Below, in pieces: positions 15,343-27,294 of a stretch of DNA of 64,000 bases; position 1 is the stretch's first letter, and every line of letters starts with the position of its first letter. The stretch is from Chiridota heheva (lineage: Eukaryota; Echinodermata; Holothuroidea; Apodida; Chiridotidae). The stretch lies in assembly GCA_020152595.1 (NCBI GenBank), contig JAIGNY010001187.1, positions 687,501-751,500 of the forward strand, written 5' to 3'. Made by a program: the position numbers and the translations under genes. A model generated the notes under the pieces. That model saw nothing but the letters and a program-made list of their open reading frames with translations, was not told where the DNA came from and searched no databases.

Positions 15343-15408
15343 GTGAGGGGGTTGTTTTGTGAGGGGGTTGTTTTGTGAGGGGGTTGTTTCATAAGGGGGT
15401 TGTTTCAT
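15343..15408. repeat. Short tandem repeat, about 20-bp unit
   Basis: Four near-identical units of gtgagggggttgttttgt, with variants ending in tttcata, lie head to tail. It is a small minisatellite with no coding meaning. Confidence 0.85.
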
Positions 15409-15999
15409 AGAAATAATAATCATGTGTCAAGACATTTCCATGGTAAAATAAAGGTCTGCTTCTTTGTTGATTTCCTTTTTGCATTTCATATTTATTATAA
15501 TTTTTACTTCTGTCTTAAAAATGCTTTTATTCTTGGTAATGAAACTCACACTGACTACAAATTCCTTTAAAATGTATTCCATGTAATATATATTTCTTCT
15601 GTTTGAGCAAATAAGGGAAAATTTGAAGTAATTCTGAACACTATACTTGGTAAATTCTTTATTTCCAACCTCTATCAAATTCACATAAATTCATAACTGA
15701 AAATTAATAAATGACATCTTAAAGTAATAAATTATAAATTGATCAACGACTAGGAAGCATTGGCTAAAATTGTGAATGAGTTATTTTCACCCCATATTTC
15801 AGATTTCAAATGAAAAAAATGACTGGAATATTATTTTTATAGCACGTAGGAGTCTTCAAAGAGTACCTCCAAGCTACATATTTTTCAAAATATATATTTT
15901 TGCTGTTTACAGGTACTGTAATACATTTAAAAGAAAATTATCTTTCAATTTTTGAGTTTTATGACCAGGGATGTGAGAGCAGGGACATAGGAATGGTTG

Positions 16000-16390
16000 T
16001 CTCTCAGAGGGAAAAAATTCCCCCAAAATCAGTTGCTCCCAATCAGGAAATCCCCTTCAGTTTTCTGAAAATCCTCTTAATTTTTGTTGAAATTTTCTTC
16101 ATTTTTAGGGAAATTAACTTAAAATTTTCCGAAAATTTCCTTCATTTTCTGTAAATTAGCTTCAATTTTCGGAAACATCTTCTATTTAGAAATTTTTTGC
16201 CCATTTTGGGGGAAATGTTTTGCCCAATTTTCAAAAAAAATTCTTGAAAACTGTCCAAAATTTCTCTAAAATTTGCCAAAATATCCAATAATATTACCAC
16301 CTTTTCTTCTTTTATGTTAATAATTTACAAATTTTACCTCCCAATGGGAAGAAAGCATGTAACTAAAAAAATGAAATCCTCTCAGGGGTC
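16000..16390. repeat. Dispersed repeat family H, copy a
   Basis: GC-rich ends (tccccccaaaatc-like, ctcaggggtcagtcccccac) surround a run of degenerate short repeats such as ttttcggaaattttc. The same layout, including a 'bordered by a gggaag/aatggg line' segment, recurs at 17095-17690, 24500-24745, 39860-40140, 42020-42310 and 44850-45300. It is probably an old hAT-type MITE family. The 84-codon ORF inside is incidental. Confidence 0.55.
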
Positions 16391-16414
16391 AGTCCCCCAC
16401 CACCCGCTTCCTAC

Positions 16415-16544
16415 CAAGGTTGGAAAAACCACTCGCCACAAAAGTTGTGGTGAGTAGAAATATACTGTGGTGTGGTACTCAAATTTACTCACGAAGTTGC
16501 ATACATGATTGGCGAGTGATTTTTGTTGTATTTTTCCAACCCTG
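16415..16544. mobile_element. hAT MITE, 130 bp, with 8-bp target duplication
   Basis: Ends CAAGGTTGGAAAAA (16415) and TTTTTCCAACCCTG (to 16544) form a 14-bp inverted repeat with one mismatch. The 8-bp direct repeat cttcctac flanks it exactly at 16407-16414 and 16545-16552. An 8-bp duplication with CA..TG ends is the hAT pattern. It inserted next to the right end of family H copy a. Confidence 0.9.
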
Positions 16545-17094
16545 CTTCCTACGTCTGTATGTGATAGTTTTTAGGAAATAAGTAAAAATGAGTAAAAATT
16601 AAAAAAAATTAGGTTTTTCATTTGTAACCTAACAAAAGTGTAATGAGAACCTTAGTTCATTATGGTAGGCATGATTTAGTCTAAAAAACATGTAATGTTC
16701 AGCAAAGACCTTCAATTCAAGATAGAGCTTTAAATGAGAACTAGAGTGTGGACTCCCTATACAGCGTACTTATCGCCGCTGTGCGCACATGGACAGCTGA
16801 CTCGGCCATTACCAAAACGGGCAAAAGACAGCGTGAAGCACCCAGATGTGCACTCTGTGTTAAGCTAATAGAGTTAGGATATTAAAAACCCAAGTTGGGA
16901 TATTAAAAACCCAACTCTATGATGTAAACTGGTATAGTCAGGGTGTGAAGCAAGCAGATGTACTGTAATCTAGCAGATTATTTTTTGGCTTGTACTGCCA
17001 AAAAACAAGAGGACAATAATAAAATGAAATTTTTGTGATTGAGGAGTTACTTCTTAAATATTTATTCTTATTGTCTAATCTTTAACAGGGCCCC

Positions 17095-17690
17095 CAAGGA
17101 GTAATCATTTTGAGGGAATTTTAGACAATTTTGAAATTGTTGTCAATTTTCGAAAAATTTTGTTCATTTTCGGGCACTTTCCTTAATATTTTGGTGAATT
17201 GTTTGACATATTAGGGAAAATTCCTTTACTTCATGCAATTTTGTTCAATTTTGTCAATTTTTTGTCAATTTTCTATAATTTTTGGAAAATTTGATGACAA
17301 ATTTTAAATAATGCTACCAAATTTTCCTTCAAATTACCTTTTACTTTTTGCAAAATATTCTTCAATTTTTCATTAATTTTCAGCCACTTTCCTTAAAACT
17401 TTGGGGAACTGTTTGTCAACTTTAGGGAAATTTTGTTTATTTTTCGCAATTTTTGAGAAATATCCATCATTTTTAGACAATTTTCTTGGATTTTGAGGAT
17501 TTTTTTGTCGATTTTTTAAAAATTTGTTGACAAATTCTATGTAAATTTTCCAAATTTTTCTTTAATTTTATGTTAATAATTTCCCAATTTTACCTCCCAA
17601 CTGGGAAAACTGAAGAAGGTGAAATCTTAAGTCATTTTATTTTTTGCAAAAATTGGGGGGCTAAAGCCACCCCCTTTCTCCACGGTCCCT
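17095..17690. repeat. Dispersed repeat family H, copy b (nested)
   Basis: Lies inside the 16.7-18.9 kb element. It starts near gggcccccaaggag and ends in ggggggctaaagccaccccc, with a long interior of degenerate (ttttc/gaaaa) words such as tttttgtcaattttc. It is the longest H copy in the window. Confidence 0.55.
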
Positions 17691-18119
17691 GTTAGGTACT
17701 GTATATAAAAAAAGACAAAAAGAAGACACTCCATGACAAGTTAATGCTCATCGTCTTGGTAATTACCATGCCATGAATTATGGTAATGCTTGAAATCTTT
17801 GTGTTACCTCTCTCATGCTCTAATACCAGCTGTTTCAAACAGGTCATTTAAATGTAACAAAGCACAATCAAAGAAAACTGACAGCAGGGTTGGGACCAGG
17901 ATTTCCGTAGGAATGGGGGTTTTCTTTTAAAGAGGCTCTAAAATACACCCCCCACAGTAAAATAAATATATAAATTTCCTCAACAGCTCCAAAAAATTTC
18001 CAATGGGGGGGATTAAAATAAAAATATAAATTTTCTTGAAGGCTCAAAAAAATTCCCCAATAGCTCTGCCTAGTAGCTCTGCCTCCCCCCAAGTAAACAC
18101 AATAATGAATTACAAATAT

Positions 18120-18345
18120 CATGAAAACAAATGTTTTTATAATATCATTTTGTGGTGTCATAAAAATGTTTTTATAACATTTTTTTCAAAAAACATTTTC
18201 TAAAAACATCCAAATGATATAATAAAAACATTTTTTGCATAATCTTATATGAAAAATGTTACAATAATCTTTTCATGACACCACATTTTGATATTGTTAA
18301 AACATTATAACACAAAATGTTATAAAAACGTTTTGTGTTTTGTGG
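18120..18345. repeat. Palindromic AT-rich repeat ('aaatgtttttataacattt')
   Basis: Several overlapping inverted words (aaatgtttttataacattt, aaaacattataacac, tgttataaaaacgtttt), with gtggtgtcat near the start and atgacaccac near the end, make an imperfect hairpin of about 200 bp. It is a MITE-like or foldback sequence with no ORF. Confidence 0.55.
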
Positions 18346-19009
18346 GGGCGCTCCGCTTGGCGCCACCCATGACTGACAGGAAAATTGAGTATTATATAAT
18401 CATATAAACAAAACTATTAAAGAATAACAAAAATGGGAGTAATTTAGCATATCATTAATCAAACTAATTATGAACTCAAGATTAGTAAATAAGAACACAC
18501 AACATTATTAGTAGGCCTAATCAATAATGAATACAAACTGAAAAAAAACTGATGAACTACAAACAGTCAACAACGATAACCCAACAATTCTTTCCATAAA
18601 GGACCATGGACATCTAGAGGCAACATGGGCTAAAATGATTTAAAATATCAACTAAACCATGAAACCAGCAAAACCATTCCAACAAAATTGCTTAAAAATT
18701 TACCAATTGATTAGGATTTAACGTCAGTCAACTTACAGTGACTTGCGTTAACATACGTATGTCAATCGTCTTTTGCCCATTTTGGTAATGGCGAACAGCT
18801 GCCCATGTGCGTAATTTATCGAAGTCCGCACTCTAGTTCTTACATATTGCTCTATGATTAACCCATAAACGCCGGAGCCTCCCATTTAGAATCTGTATTT
18901 TTGGAAAACTTTTTAGATATTGTTTTTCTTTCACATTTTCCTTTACTTTGCTATCATTAAAAATATGTGTTAACTGAAAGATCTTCACAATGGCCCACAT
19001 AATTTTACA

Positions 19010-19400
19010 CTGGAATATGCAAATTTATGCAAATTAGCTCATTTAATATGCAAGCCCAGTAAACAAAACTGCCTTAATTTGTGTTTATGTACTCTCTTGT
19101 GGTGAGTTGTGGAATTTTTGATAGAATTGATGAAATGTTGATGAAAAGTTCTTTTCAATGACACCACTCACAATTATTTTGGAAGTAGCAACAATTGGAA
19201 TATGCAAATCATTTCATGATGTCACATTTTGACCTATATCATGATCCATTATTATTAATTTTACAATATTGGAGGAAAGCTATAACCTGAAAATGAAGTT
19301 TTATTGTTTGTGGGCTCTTCAAAATGTTGAAAATCAATTGTATGATATTTATAGGGTTGTTTATTATATTTTGCATACTAATTAATATGCAAATTACCTC
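19010..19400. repeat. Octamer-rich segment related to the 62-kb array
   Basis: Four exact ATGCAAAT words occur at 19017, 19027, 19202 and 19387, with attaatatgcaaattac near the end. The same words in similar context (taattaatatgcac) make up the tandem array at 61925-63115. It could be a single diverged unit of that repeat. ATGCAAAT is the POU-domain octamer; any regulatory role is speculation. Confidence 0.45.
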
Positions 19401-22170
19401 AAAATAAAGATTGAAATAAGATATGAGAATGATATCATGGTCGAGAAAATGCAAATATCATCCCAATTTTTACTCATTTTCTTATAAAAAGGAGTTTCAT
19501 GACCAAGATAAACTTTTCATTTTAAAAAGTATATATATATTCTCCCCAAAGATGGTTGATTTTTTTGTAATATATACTCTATTATTTACTGCAGAAATGT
19601 ATGAAATGCTGTGTATGGTCATGATTTCAGGTAGCAGGTATAGGAAAGAATTAAGAAACCGAACTGATCTGCCTTTACTTGAGACTGCATTGTTCACCTC
19701 TTTCAACCTATTTTATCATATATCCTACATGCAGATCTTCATTTACGTTTTTTTACATGATTTTTTAAGAACAAAAATGTGTCTTTATGATAGTCTTTCC
19801 GTTAACCAAAATCTCCAGAAAATTGTGTAACTTCAGAAAGTTGCAATGGTATTTTCTTTTTTTTTGTGACGGGGCTATGCATCATCTCATTTGAAAGCTA
19901 GCTTCAAGGTCTCTCAGATGGCGGAAAAAACATTCTGTTCTGATTTTCCATTCAAGAGCTAGATTTCTTTGAAAATGTTGCTTCAAAATGGACCAAAATG
20001 GTAAATAACAGTGTAAAATGCCCCAAAATTTCACATTTGAGATAGGTTTTGGCAAAATTTGATTAGAATTACAGTATTTGATATTCATGAATGAGTTTCA
20101 GCACAAAATAAAGTTAAAACTTTTGTTTTAAGTTCATCCTGAATATTCATCCATTTTTGGAAAATTTCGGTGAAAATATGAAAATCACTCATGTTTGGCT
20201 CTATTCTACTCTGAAAAGCTCAATCAAAGGAGTTCCTTCAAATGATATACAAATTACCTCTATCAGTTTGGTATGGTCCAGAAATTATTTATTGAAAATT
20301 GCACTTCCCAATCAACAAAAACTATGTCAATCCGGAGCTTAAGGATTAAAATAAAAGTAAACAAAACTGGTTTTTTTGGTGTAGAAACGCTAGGTTTTTT
20401 AAAACTGGCGTAAATCTTTGGCGTGGAGAAAAACTCTCCGCAGAATCCACTGTGGGCCTGGGTTAGTTATTAGTCATATACCCACAATACACTTTTTGAC
20501 ATACTGGTGGCGTATACAGTGGGTTATTGTACTTTCCATACATAAAGGTGACGGTGCAATAAATGTTAGGCTACCAAACTTAGGCCGATGGTTGATGGTG
20601 TGAAATTTGCTCCAAACTTGCTATCTTACCATATTATGTACCTTTCCTGCTTTAATTCTTTGAAGTTGTTTTTTAGTGCTAAAAAAGGACAAAATTAGAA
20701 GACCCTTTATGTTTGTTTTGGCGAAAACGTTTTTTCAAGTCGGACCTTTAAAGTTTCTGTGACTCGTATTGTTTATGTTGACGTCATATTACTTCTATGG
20801 TTGTTGTACAGCTAATTGGCTAACAACTCATGCACATTTAAATAGATTCAAGGAACTGTAAATAGATTCAAAGTACTGTAGCCTGTAGGCCTAAACATTT
20901 TTATCAAACCTTGACCTCATGAATAATTAACAACAAAATTTAGTTCAGCTCTATAAAGAAAACAAAATTATCAGGCCATAAATCAGAAAAGTAAATGTCA
21001 GCCTGCAAGAAAAAAACAGATCAGTTGGGAAGTAAAAGGCCTGGAATGGAGTACAGTATATGACGAATAACTACGCCTGGGCCATTATTTTAATTTGGCA
21101 TAAGCATGAGATACGTACTCACCTCATATTAGGCCTAGGCCTATATACAAATTGTCTCATTTACAGTTCTTCAAACTTGATTGTTCAAACTTGCTTGTTG
21201 TAACACTAACAGCAAAATCCCATGTAATGTTGCAATGATAATCAGCCTTCATGGATTGAATTCGCACTTGCTTGCTAGCATAGCCTGACAGTAGGCCTAC
21301 TGTACTGGGCTCCAGTCAAGACAGGAACAAGGCACACTAACGTCACTGTACAGTGAGGCTAGGCCCGTGGGCCTACTTACTTGGCTGGCCCAGCGAAATT
21401 AAACCTCTGGAATGAACTAAATTTGACACTAAAAAGTTAACATCATGTCTTCGAAGTCACCTTTTATTTCTGTTTAATGATGGAATCTTATCTAGCAGGA
21501 ACAGTCGATTCATAGTAATTCAATTTTCGGCTAAAATACCTAAAATTCAGAAAGCAGGTGTCTGCGAGCAGTAAACGTAAACTAAACATGACCTTTAGCC
21601 CTAATTTTCGCGAAGTATGACAACTTTATGTCGTCTGCTTTTGCAATCTTGAACGTCCAACCAAATGGGTTCACCAATGAAGGGGGTTCGTAATAACGAA
21701 TTCAAATCCGTATTAACGAGTTCAGAGGAGAGTGGCTGGAAATCAATATTTTACGGCCCCAGTGGGTTTTCATAACCGCGCCACCGTTTCAGGGGGAGCA
21801 CATAATCACTGTTTAATTTGATAAATTCGGATCCAAACTTCTGTCCAAAAACACCTGTTGTATAAAGATTGACGAATATCGCCCTCCCAGCCAGTTAACT
21901 CTGAGAAATTGATACGGTCTTCCAGAAATAGCAATCACTCCTTTTTTTTTTCTTTTTTTCGGTGCCGAAACTCAGAGTAAAAAAAAAGATGTGTAATAAA
22001 TATGTCTGTAAACTCATACATTTCAAGCTTTATTTTTAATCGTATCAGATGAATTGTAGGGCCCTACTCCCCTTACTATTTTTTTGCCATTCCATTCCAA
22101 CAAGTTTCAGTCATCCTTTATTCCTATTCACATGATTTTTCTGAGGTCCCCTGTTCCGTATACAATTTCT
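19401..22170. other. Non-coding stretch, locally richer in 'taggcctac' words
   Basis: No exon is supported. The 135-codon ORF at 19423-19830 is AT-driven and overlaps one on the other strand. From about 20880 to 21400 the palindromic word taggccta and partial copies recur (20884, 21130, 21291, 21370). GC rises around 21.2-21.8 kb. I see no promoter or transcript evidence. Confidence 0.4.
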
Positions 22171-22171
22171 T

Positions 22172-22500
22172 TTGAAGGATTAGTTCCTTGGTCAAGCAAG
22201 TTTATCTCGTATCAAACTTTAAGGACTTAAAAATAAAAATAAAATAAACAAAACTGATCAAGAATGCATTCAAAAATTGTATTCCGTTGAGCTCGTAAGT
22301 CATTCAAGTTTAAAGTTTGGTATCATTTGTGTAGAAACGACTGAAATCAGATTAGTTGTTGTGACACTCAAATCCTCAGATTCCTCAAAGTCTTTAGGAT
22401 CAAAGACCAACGAATTTTCTTATTTTACATTGCATTGTAGTTACAATTTTATGTTGATAGCAAATTCATTTGACTCAATTCATATAGTTTAGCTCAGTGA
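22172..22500 (+). mobile_element. TTAA-family element arm (fragment)
   Basis: Starts gaaggattagttccttggtcaagcaagtttatct, the arm sequence seen at 34034-34580, 35030-35290 and 46120-46669. It continues with gtgtagaaacgactgaaatcag and cctcagattcctcaaa. The outer TTAA is lost and no matching right arm is seen, so this is a truncated copy. Confidence 0.6.
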
Positions 22501-22547
22501 CGTCACAGAAAGTGCCCATGAATTTGTTATTAAGATAATAGCCACAA

Positions 22548-22790
22548 TTAGAGGTCCTGGGTTCAAGCCTGGGTTGGGTAGACACGCCAGTGCACCACAA
22601 CTGGTTATCAAAGGCCGTGGACATTGACTTGGTTGTCGATGTTATGTCTGTCCGTACGTCGTACCTGTGTTCTCGTCCGGGTCGTATTAAGCGTTTCGTG
22701 ATAGCATTGTTACTATCATAAGCGATTACGCAGGTGACGACCCCGTCATTGCAATTGTGTGTTCACTCGTCGTCGTATGTAAATTAACAG
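22548..22790 (+). mobile_element. SINE family 2, 5'-truncated copy
   Basis: Starts at the box B (gggttcaagcctgggttggg) and runs through gacattgacttggttgtcga and gtgatagcattgttactatc to gttcactcgtcgtcg. It is very similar, by eye above 90%, to 44170-44446, which also has the tRNA-like head. The high identity suggests recent activity. Confidence 0.85.
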
Positions 22791-23322
22791 CTGCTCTTTG
22801 GTCCTCTTCATTATTTCTGGTTATATATCCAGTTGCGTGGCTACGGGAATGGAGGTGAGGGAGTGGTAGTTAGGGATAAACTTGGATTGAGACTTTTTAG
22901 AATGGTAAAAATTGTAGGTTTGGAACTATCATACTAATGCAAATACTGAGTCCAAAGTATATATGTACATATGCAGGGCGTGTAATCCCCCTCTCCGATA
23001 GTCTTTTAAAACAAGGTCCAGTTTTAACAAACTTGCCCATCATAAATTCATTAAAAGAATCTTGGTATAGCTTATATTTGAAACGCCTACCAAATATTCC
23101 GTTATACCGAAATTGTAAAAAGGACTATTTAACAAATTACATGTTCATGGGATTGTGGGAGGGCCAGAGTCAAGTTGATGTTTAAAAAATAGTATGATAA
23201 GAAGTGAAATGTATGAGTACGCACAAATTGGACGAGCTCAATAATTACCCTGATCTGCTGATTATGGACATCATACCATGATTCAGTTTTTTTTTGTAAA
23301 CCAAATAAATCTTTTACACGAT

Positions 23323-23814
23323 CAGTTCGGTCCACGCTCCCGAACGGGAGATCTCCCGATCGGGAGACAGGAGGTCCTGTTTCCCGATCGGGAGATTTTT
23401 AACATTGTAACCCACAATGCATCTTTCCAAATTCAAATCTGTCTAAAGAAATACATAACAGGTTTGAAGCCAAAGGTAGGAAAAATACATGCGAAATATT
23501 CAAATTTTATTGGTGTAACAAAATGATGAAATATTTTTGTCCATTTTCACAAGCACAAATTTGACTTTCACCATGGAATTTTAACGAAATCTTTAAAAAT
23601 ATTTCTTGAAGAGCAATTTTTAACATTTTAATCACCAGCAAAAGCTCAGATTATACAGAAATATCAATTCCAATATCATTTCCAAAGTATACAACTTTAG
23701 AATTACATAATTTGACAAGCAAAATAAATACAAAAAAATAAAAATAACGGCAATTTAAATTATAGTCACTGCGCATGTCTCGATCACCCAATCGGGGTAG
23801 TGTGAACCGGACTG
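23323..23814. mobile_element. TIR element, 492 bp, 5-bp target duplication
   Basis: CAGTTCGGTCCACGCT at 23323 is matched by agtgtgaaccggactg ending at 23814, and the pentamer acgat flanks both ends (23318-23322, 23815-23819). Just inside the left end is a cluster of perfect palindromes: gggagatctccc, ctcccgatcgggag, caggaggtcctg and tcccgatcggga. There is no transposase ORF. The superfamily is not clear from the ends. Confidence 0.75.
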
Positions 23815-24069
23815 ACGATTGTCATTTACAAATTAAAGCTAACATCTTTTGCTTGATTTTCATCATTTGAGGCTGTAAGACCTGTATAAGTCCAAGCGTC
23901 AGTTTTCTCGTCAGTGCCGCTCCATTCCCACCTTCTTTTTTTTTAAATGGTGGAGCTGTTTGTTTACTCTAGTTGTTCATTATTGTGACAATCTATAGCT
24001 GCTTTGATTACAGTTTTGCTTTTTAGAACTAGGCAGCTCTTATTAGCTACTTACTTAAAGGTATGTGAA

Positions 24070-24405
24070 CAAGTAGATATTGTATATTCATCAGAAAGAT
24101 ATTTAGATTATGAAAAAATAGTCTTTAAATTAAATCAAAAGAACAAGTAGTGTCCGATTTATAGCTAATTAAAATTTGAATAATTTTGAAAATATTTAAG
24201 TTGTGATGTATGAAAGAGAGGACACCTCAAAAATTTTAATGTACTTCTTAAAATTTCTGTCCTTAATTTCAGTCACTGAAAATCACCAGTCTATTTTCTC
24301 CTGCTAAATATTTATTGCAGGCATGAAGGAGATTCAAAACCTCTTTGTCATAATTTCCTAATCATATTCAACATTAAATATGATCGAGGAATTATGACAA
24401 AGAGG
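24070..24405 (+). repeat. Family B repeat fragment ending in a hairpin
   Basis: Matches the left flank of the 56.1-kb copy: gtgatgtatgaaagagagga, tttcagtcactgaaaatcac and gagattcaaaacctctt. Where other copies continue towards the 20-bp minisatellite, this one turns into a foldback (24341-24405). It carries no minisatellite. Confidence 0.75.
24341..24405. repeat. Imperfect hairpin, arms of about 28 bp
   Basis: ctctttgtcataatt at 24341 pairs with aattatgacaaagag ending at 24405 (15 bp perfect). After a short mismatch, atcatatt pairs with aatatgat around a loop of a few bases. It is consistent with a small inverted duplication created at the truncation point of the family B fragment. Confidence 0.85.
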
Positions 24406-24499
24406 TACCCCAGGGGCGTCACTAAGGTTCGACGAATGGGGGCTGGTGAAATTTCACCCGACAAAAATCTATGATTGTCCCAACCGAAAGTCTCAATTT

Positions 24500-24745
24500 C
24501 CTGATCCATAACCAGAGGCGTATGAAGTGGGGGAAGCTTCCCACCCCCTCATCTTAGAGGATTTCACCTACCCGGTTATATACTTTCTGCCCAGTTGGGC
24601 GGTAAAAATGGGAAAATGAACAAATTGAGCAAAAGTTTGGTAAAATAATTGGAATTAGTGGTGAAGTTTGCCCAAAATTATCCAAAAATTAAGCAAATCT
24701 TTCCTACGACCCGGTGCGGGGGTGAAGGAGGGGGAGGGGGCAGGT
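24500..24745. repeat. Dispersed repeat family H, copy c
   Basis: Starts ccagaggcgtatgaagtggg and ends gggggtgaaggagggggagg, with an interior of aaaattatccaaaaattaag-like words. The start closely resembles 42008 (caggggcgtatgaagtgaag), supporting one family. Confidence 0.6.
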
Positions 24746-24805
24746 GTCAAAAATTTACCAAAGGGTAGGGTCATACAGACTCAGCCTAAGGTTTAGTTTG
24801 GTTTT

Positions 24806-24850
24806 TTGATGTTTAACGGCACCGCGACAGTCAGAGTCAAATGTGCCAAG
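24806..24850 (+). repeat. Short dispersed motif 'gttta.cggca...gcgacag'
   Basis: ttgatgtttaacggcaccgcgacagtcagagtcaaatgtgcc-type sequence recurs at 30829-30858 (gatgaggtcctaacggcact, then acgacag) and 44572-44613 (gaggtttaatagcactgcga). The three occurrences have no common flanks. It is possibly the end of a mobile element I cannot name. Confidence 0.5.
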
Positions 24851-25254
24851 AGGGTGTTAATAAATAATTGTGTAAGAAGTAAGAATAAGGATAGTGAGGA
24901 GATGGAAGGTTTGTAAAGAAGATAAATGGAAAAAGCTGAACTGCTGAATGTGGAAGAAAAGTGAAAAGAAAGGAGTGTGTAAGGTTAGGAGTAGAAAGGG
25001 AGGAGCGGAGGAGATTATATGTGGTGGAAGAGGTTGTTGTTGCAGAGGAAGTTGATGATGTTTGAGGAAGAATTGTTTCTTAATAGGTCCGAGATTGAGG
25101 AGAGTGAGGAGAGAAGAGATCTGTAGTTCTGGTAGCGGGAACAGCCTTAGGCCTAAAAAGTTGAATCACTCCTTCTTCAAACTATGGATAAAATGTCGCA
25201 ATCTCCGAAAACAGTAAGCGAGTGTGACTAAAGGGTGGATCTCGAAATGCAAGC

Positions 25255-25345
25255 CTGAAGAGTTTTGGTCCAACACAGGAGAATTTTCGTCCCAAACTGG
25301 AGAATTTTTGTCCAAAACTGGAGAATTTTGCTCCAAAGTTGAAAA
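25255..25345. repeat. Small tandem repeat, about 21-bp unit
   Basis: Four diverged units built on actggagaattttcgtccaa follow one another. The overlapping minus-strand ORFs with repeating 'NSPVLD' are its translation and not a gene. Confidence 0.8.
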
Positions 25346-25439
25346 TATTTGGTTCAAAATTGAGGCCCGAATTTAGGTGCAAACTGGATCTTGAAGTTAT
25401 AATTCAATTAGAAATTCCAACATCTCTGTTTTCTATGAT

Positions 25440-26360
25440 TTATTTGATATTTCATTTAATTATACTAATGGCTTTTGATAAAAAAAAAATATATATAAAA
25501 TAATGGGGCTAGATCATTTTTAAGGTCTTTGGTAAGCCCCCAGACACGCCCCTGTTCTTGTTCTTACACATGTTTTAGCTACATAAAAAGTGATCTAATC
25601 TAACTGACTTTTTTATATCAAGAAAATATGTTTTTGTAATTGGCATGCAAGGCATCATGAGGAAAGACGCTTATCGAATTTACTTGAGTTTCATCATGGC
25701 TGCATTTGATTATGTTAAAGGTATATAGAAAGGAAGAGGCAACAAATTAGCTACATTGATTTAAAATCCACTGAAATATATATCTGTATATGAAGAAAGT
25801 AAATATCTAATAAGAATTGGTTGAAAATTGGCCATTTTACTGCTTCTTATTTATTTTGTTATGTAAATCCATTGTTTTTTACCCCCCGTCATTTCTTTTT
25901 GAAAAAGAAGATATTACTAATGAATAGGATTTGATGTTACCGTACCCTATTTGGATTATTATCATGGTCTGAAATTAAGGGAAGAAACATAAAGAACTAG
26001 AACATCATCACTCTGTAAACCGCATACCTCCGCCCGTCTGCCCGTTGCAAGTCAAACCTGCCGATAATCATTTTAGAGTTCATTCGATCTTCATACCCAA
26101 TATAATCTACCTCATTGATTCTAGGCCCACCAAGTTTGTATCTGTAATGATGATCATTTGCATGCTGAACACTTGAAGATTATCTTCTGGCTGATATCTT
26201 CAAAGGCCATATCATTGTTTTCAGTTTCATTCAGGCCAGGGAGTTGTTATTCGTTCCGAAGAACAACTCCATGTTTAGGCTAAGCATTCATTGTTTGAGT
26301 TCCTTTCACATTCCATTTTTTGTGTAGCTTGATTGAAAAAAGGTGAGGCTGCTAGATTTT
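25440..26360. other. Non-coding stretch, nothing recognised
   Basis: AT-rich apart from a GC-richer patch near 26015-26060 (catacctccgcccgtctgcc), which resembles the gcggaggta ends of some LINEs but is too short to assign. Confidence 0.4.
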
Positions 26361-26367
26361 TTGAGGG

Positions 26368-26494
26368 CAGTGGCGGATTTAGAGGGAGAGGGGGTCTGGG
26401 GGTTGGAACCCTCCTCCGAAAAAGTTCCAACATTTTTCATTAATCCAATAATAACTAGAACCCACTCCTTGTGATTTTCCCAGATCCGCCCCTA
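26368..26494. mobile_element. hAT-like MITE, worn
   Basis: cagtggcggattt at 26368 faces agatccgccccta ending about 26494, the usual hAT-MITE end pair. I could not identify an 8-bp target duplication, so the right boundary may be off or the flanks mutated. Confidence 0.5.
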
Positions 26495-27034
26495 ACCTGT
26501 ATTTTCTAGGTTTGTTGAGACAACTTCTCTACCCCCACTTTATCCCTTCTGCATGTTTTTGCCTCAATCCAGATTTCTTTAAAAAGGCTGTTTTCCCCAA
26601 GTGGCGGTAGACAACTGAACTCTAAAGACATTTACCTTATCAACTTATAGATTGATGGAGCAGGTCAAAAGATATAAAAAGCACAAATTAGCTCCAATGT
26701 GAATTGCCATATCAGAATCGCTTATTTGCCATGAGTGTTTAGTGAGCTTAATTGTTGATGGAGGCTGACGAAAAGCACAATAGATGATAGGGATGGATTA
26801 GCCAGAAAGCATGCTACTCCAAATTTAGAACATGAAGCATGGGTTTCCATGGAAACGGCTACGCTTTAAGGGTTCTTGACATAAACGGAAATTCACTGGT
26901 TTTTGTAGTGAAAATTGGTAGGCAATGATGCGGTTGAAGAAAAGGTCGGTCATTTAATGTAAAACAAAAAACACCATGCCGAATTACTTTAAGCCCCATG
27001 ATTTTGGAGGTCACAGGTAGTTTCCTGTTCCCAC

Positions 27035-27255
27035 GGTGCGGGCGGCAATTCATACTAAAAGTGGTAGGGGTGTGCAGCCCACCAACCGAAAAACACACCC
27101 CAAGTATAACATTCTTTTTTGCTAATTGCAGTATGAAATTATACAATTTTGATACCTGCATTATGAAAGAAGTCAATTTTGATAAAAAATGGACTAGCAA
27201 TACAAAATTAACCCCATTTTATGGAACCTGTTCTACAAAAATGATGAAAAAGGAC
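27035..27255 (+). repeat. Dispersed repeat family G, copy 2
   Basis: Same orientation as 706-965: ggggtgtgcagcccaccaac, gcagtatgaaattatacaat and tgaaagaagtcaattttgat. It ends a few tens of bp before a GC-rich minisatellite, while copy 1 ends before a TA microsatellite. ORFs on both strands are incidental. Confidence 0.75.
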
Positions 27256-27294
27256 TTTTTTTACCTAAAACAAACAAACAAACAAACAGGGATC

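Larger units (their letters stand above)
16722..18855. mobile_element. Long-TIR DNA element, about 2.1 kb
   Basis: The left segment (agaactagagtgtggact..., then acatggacagctg and ccattaccaaaacgggcaaa) is matched in reverse complement at 18745-18840 (tttgcccattttggtaatgg, cagctgcccatgtgcgt, gtccgcactctagttct). This gives terminal inverted repeats of about 110 bp. A weaker outer match (atagagc/gctctat) suggests slightly wider ends. No transposase was seen. The interior holds a family H copy and palindromic AT sequence. I could not define a target duplication. Confidence 0.7.

Noticed and set aside
25166..25382. Two overlapping minus ORFs with NSPVLD repeats
   Set aside because: Translation of a 21-bp tandem repeat.
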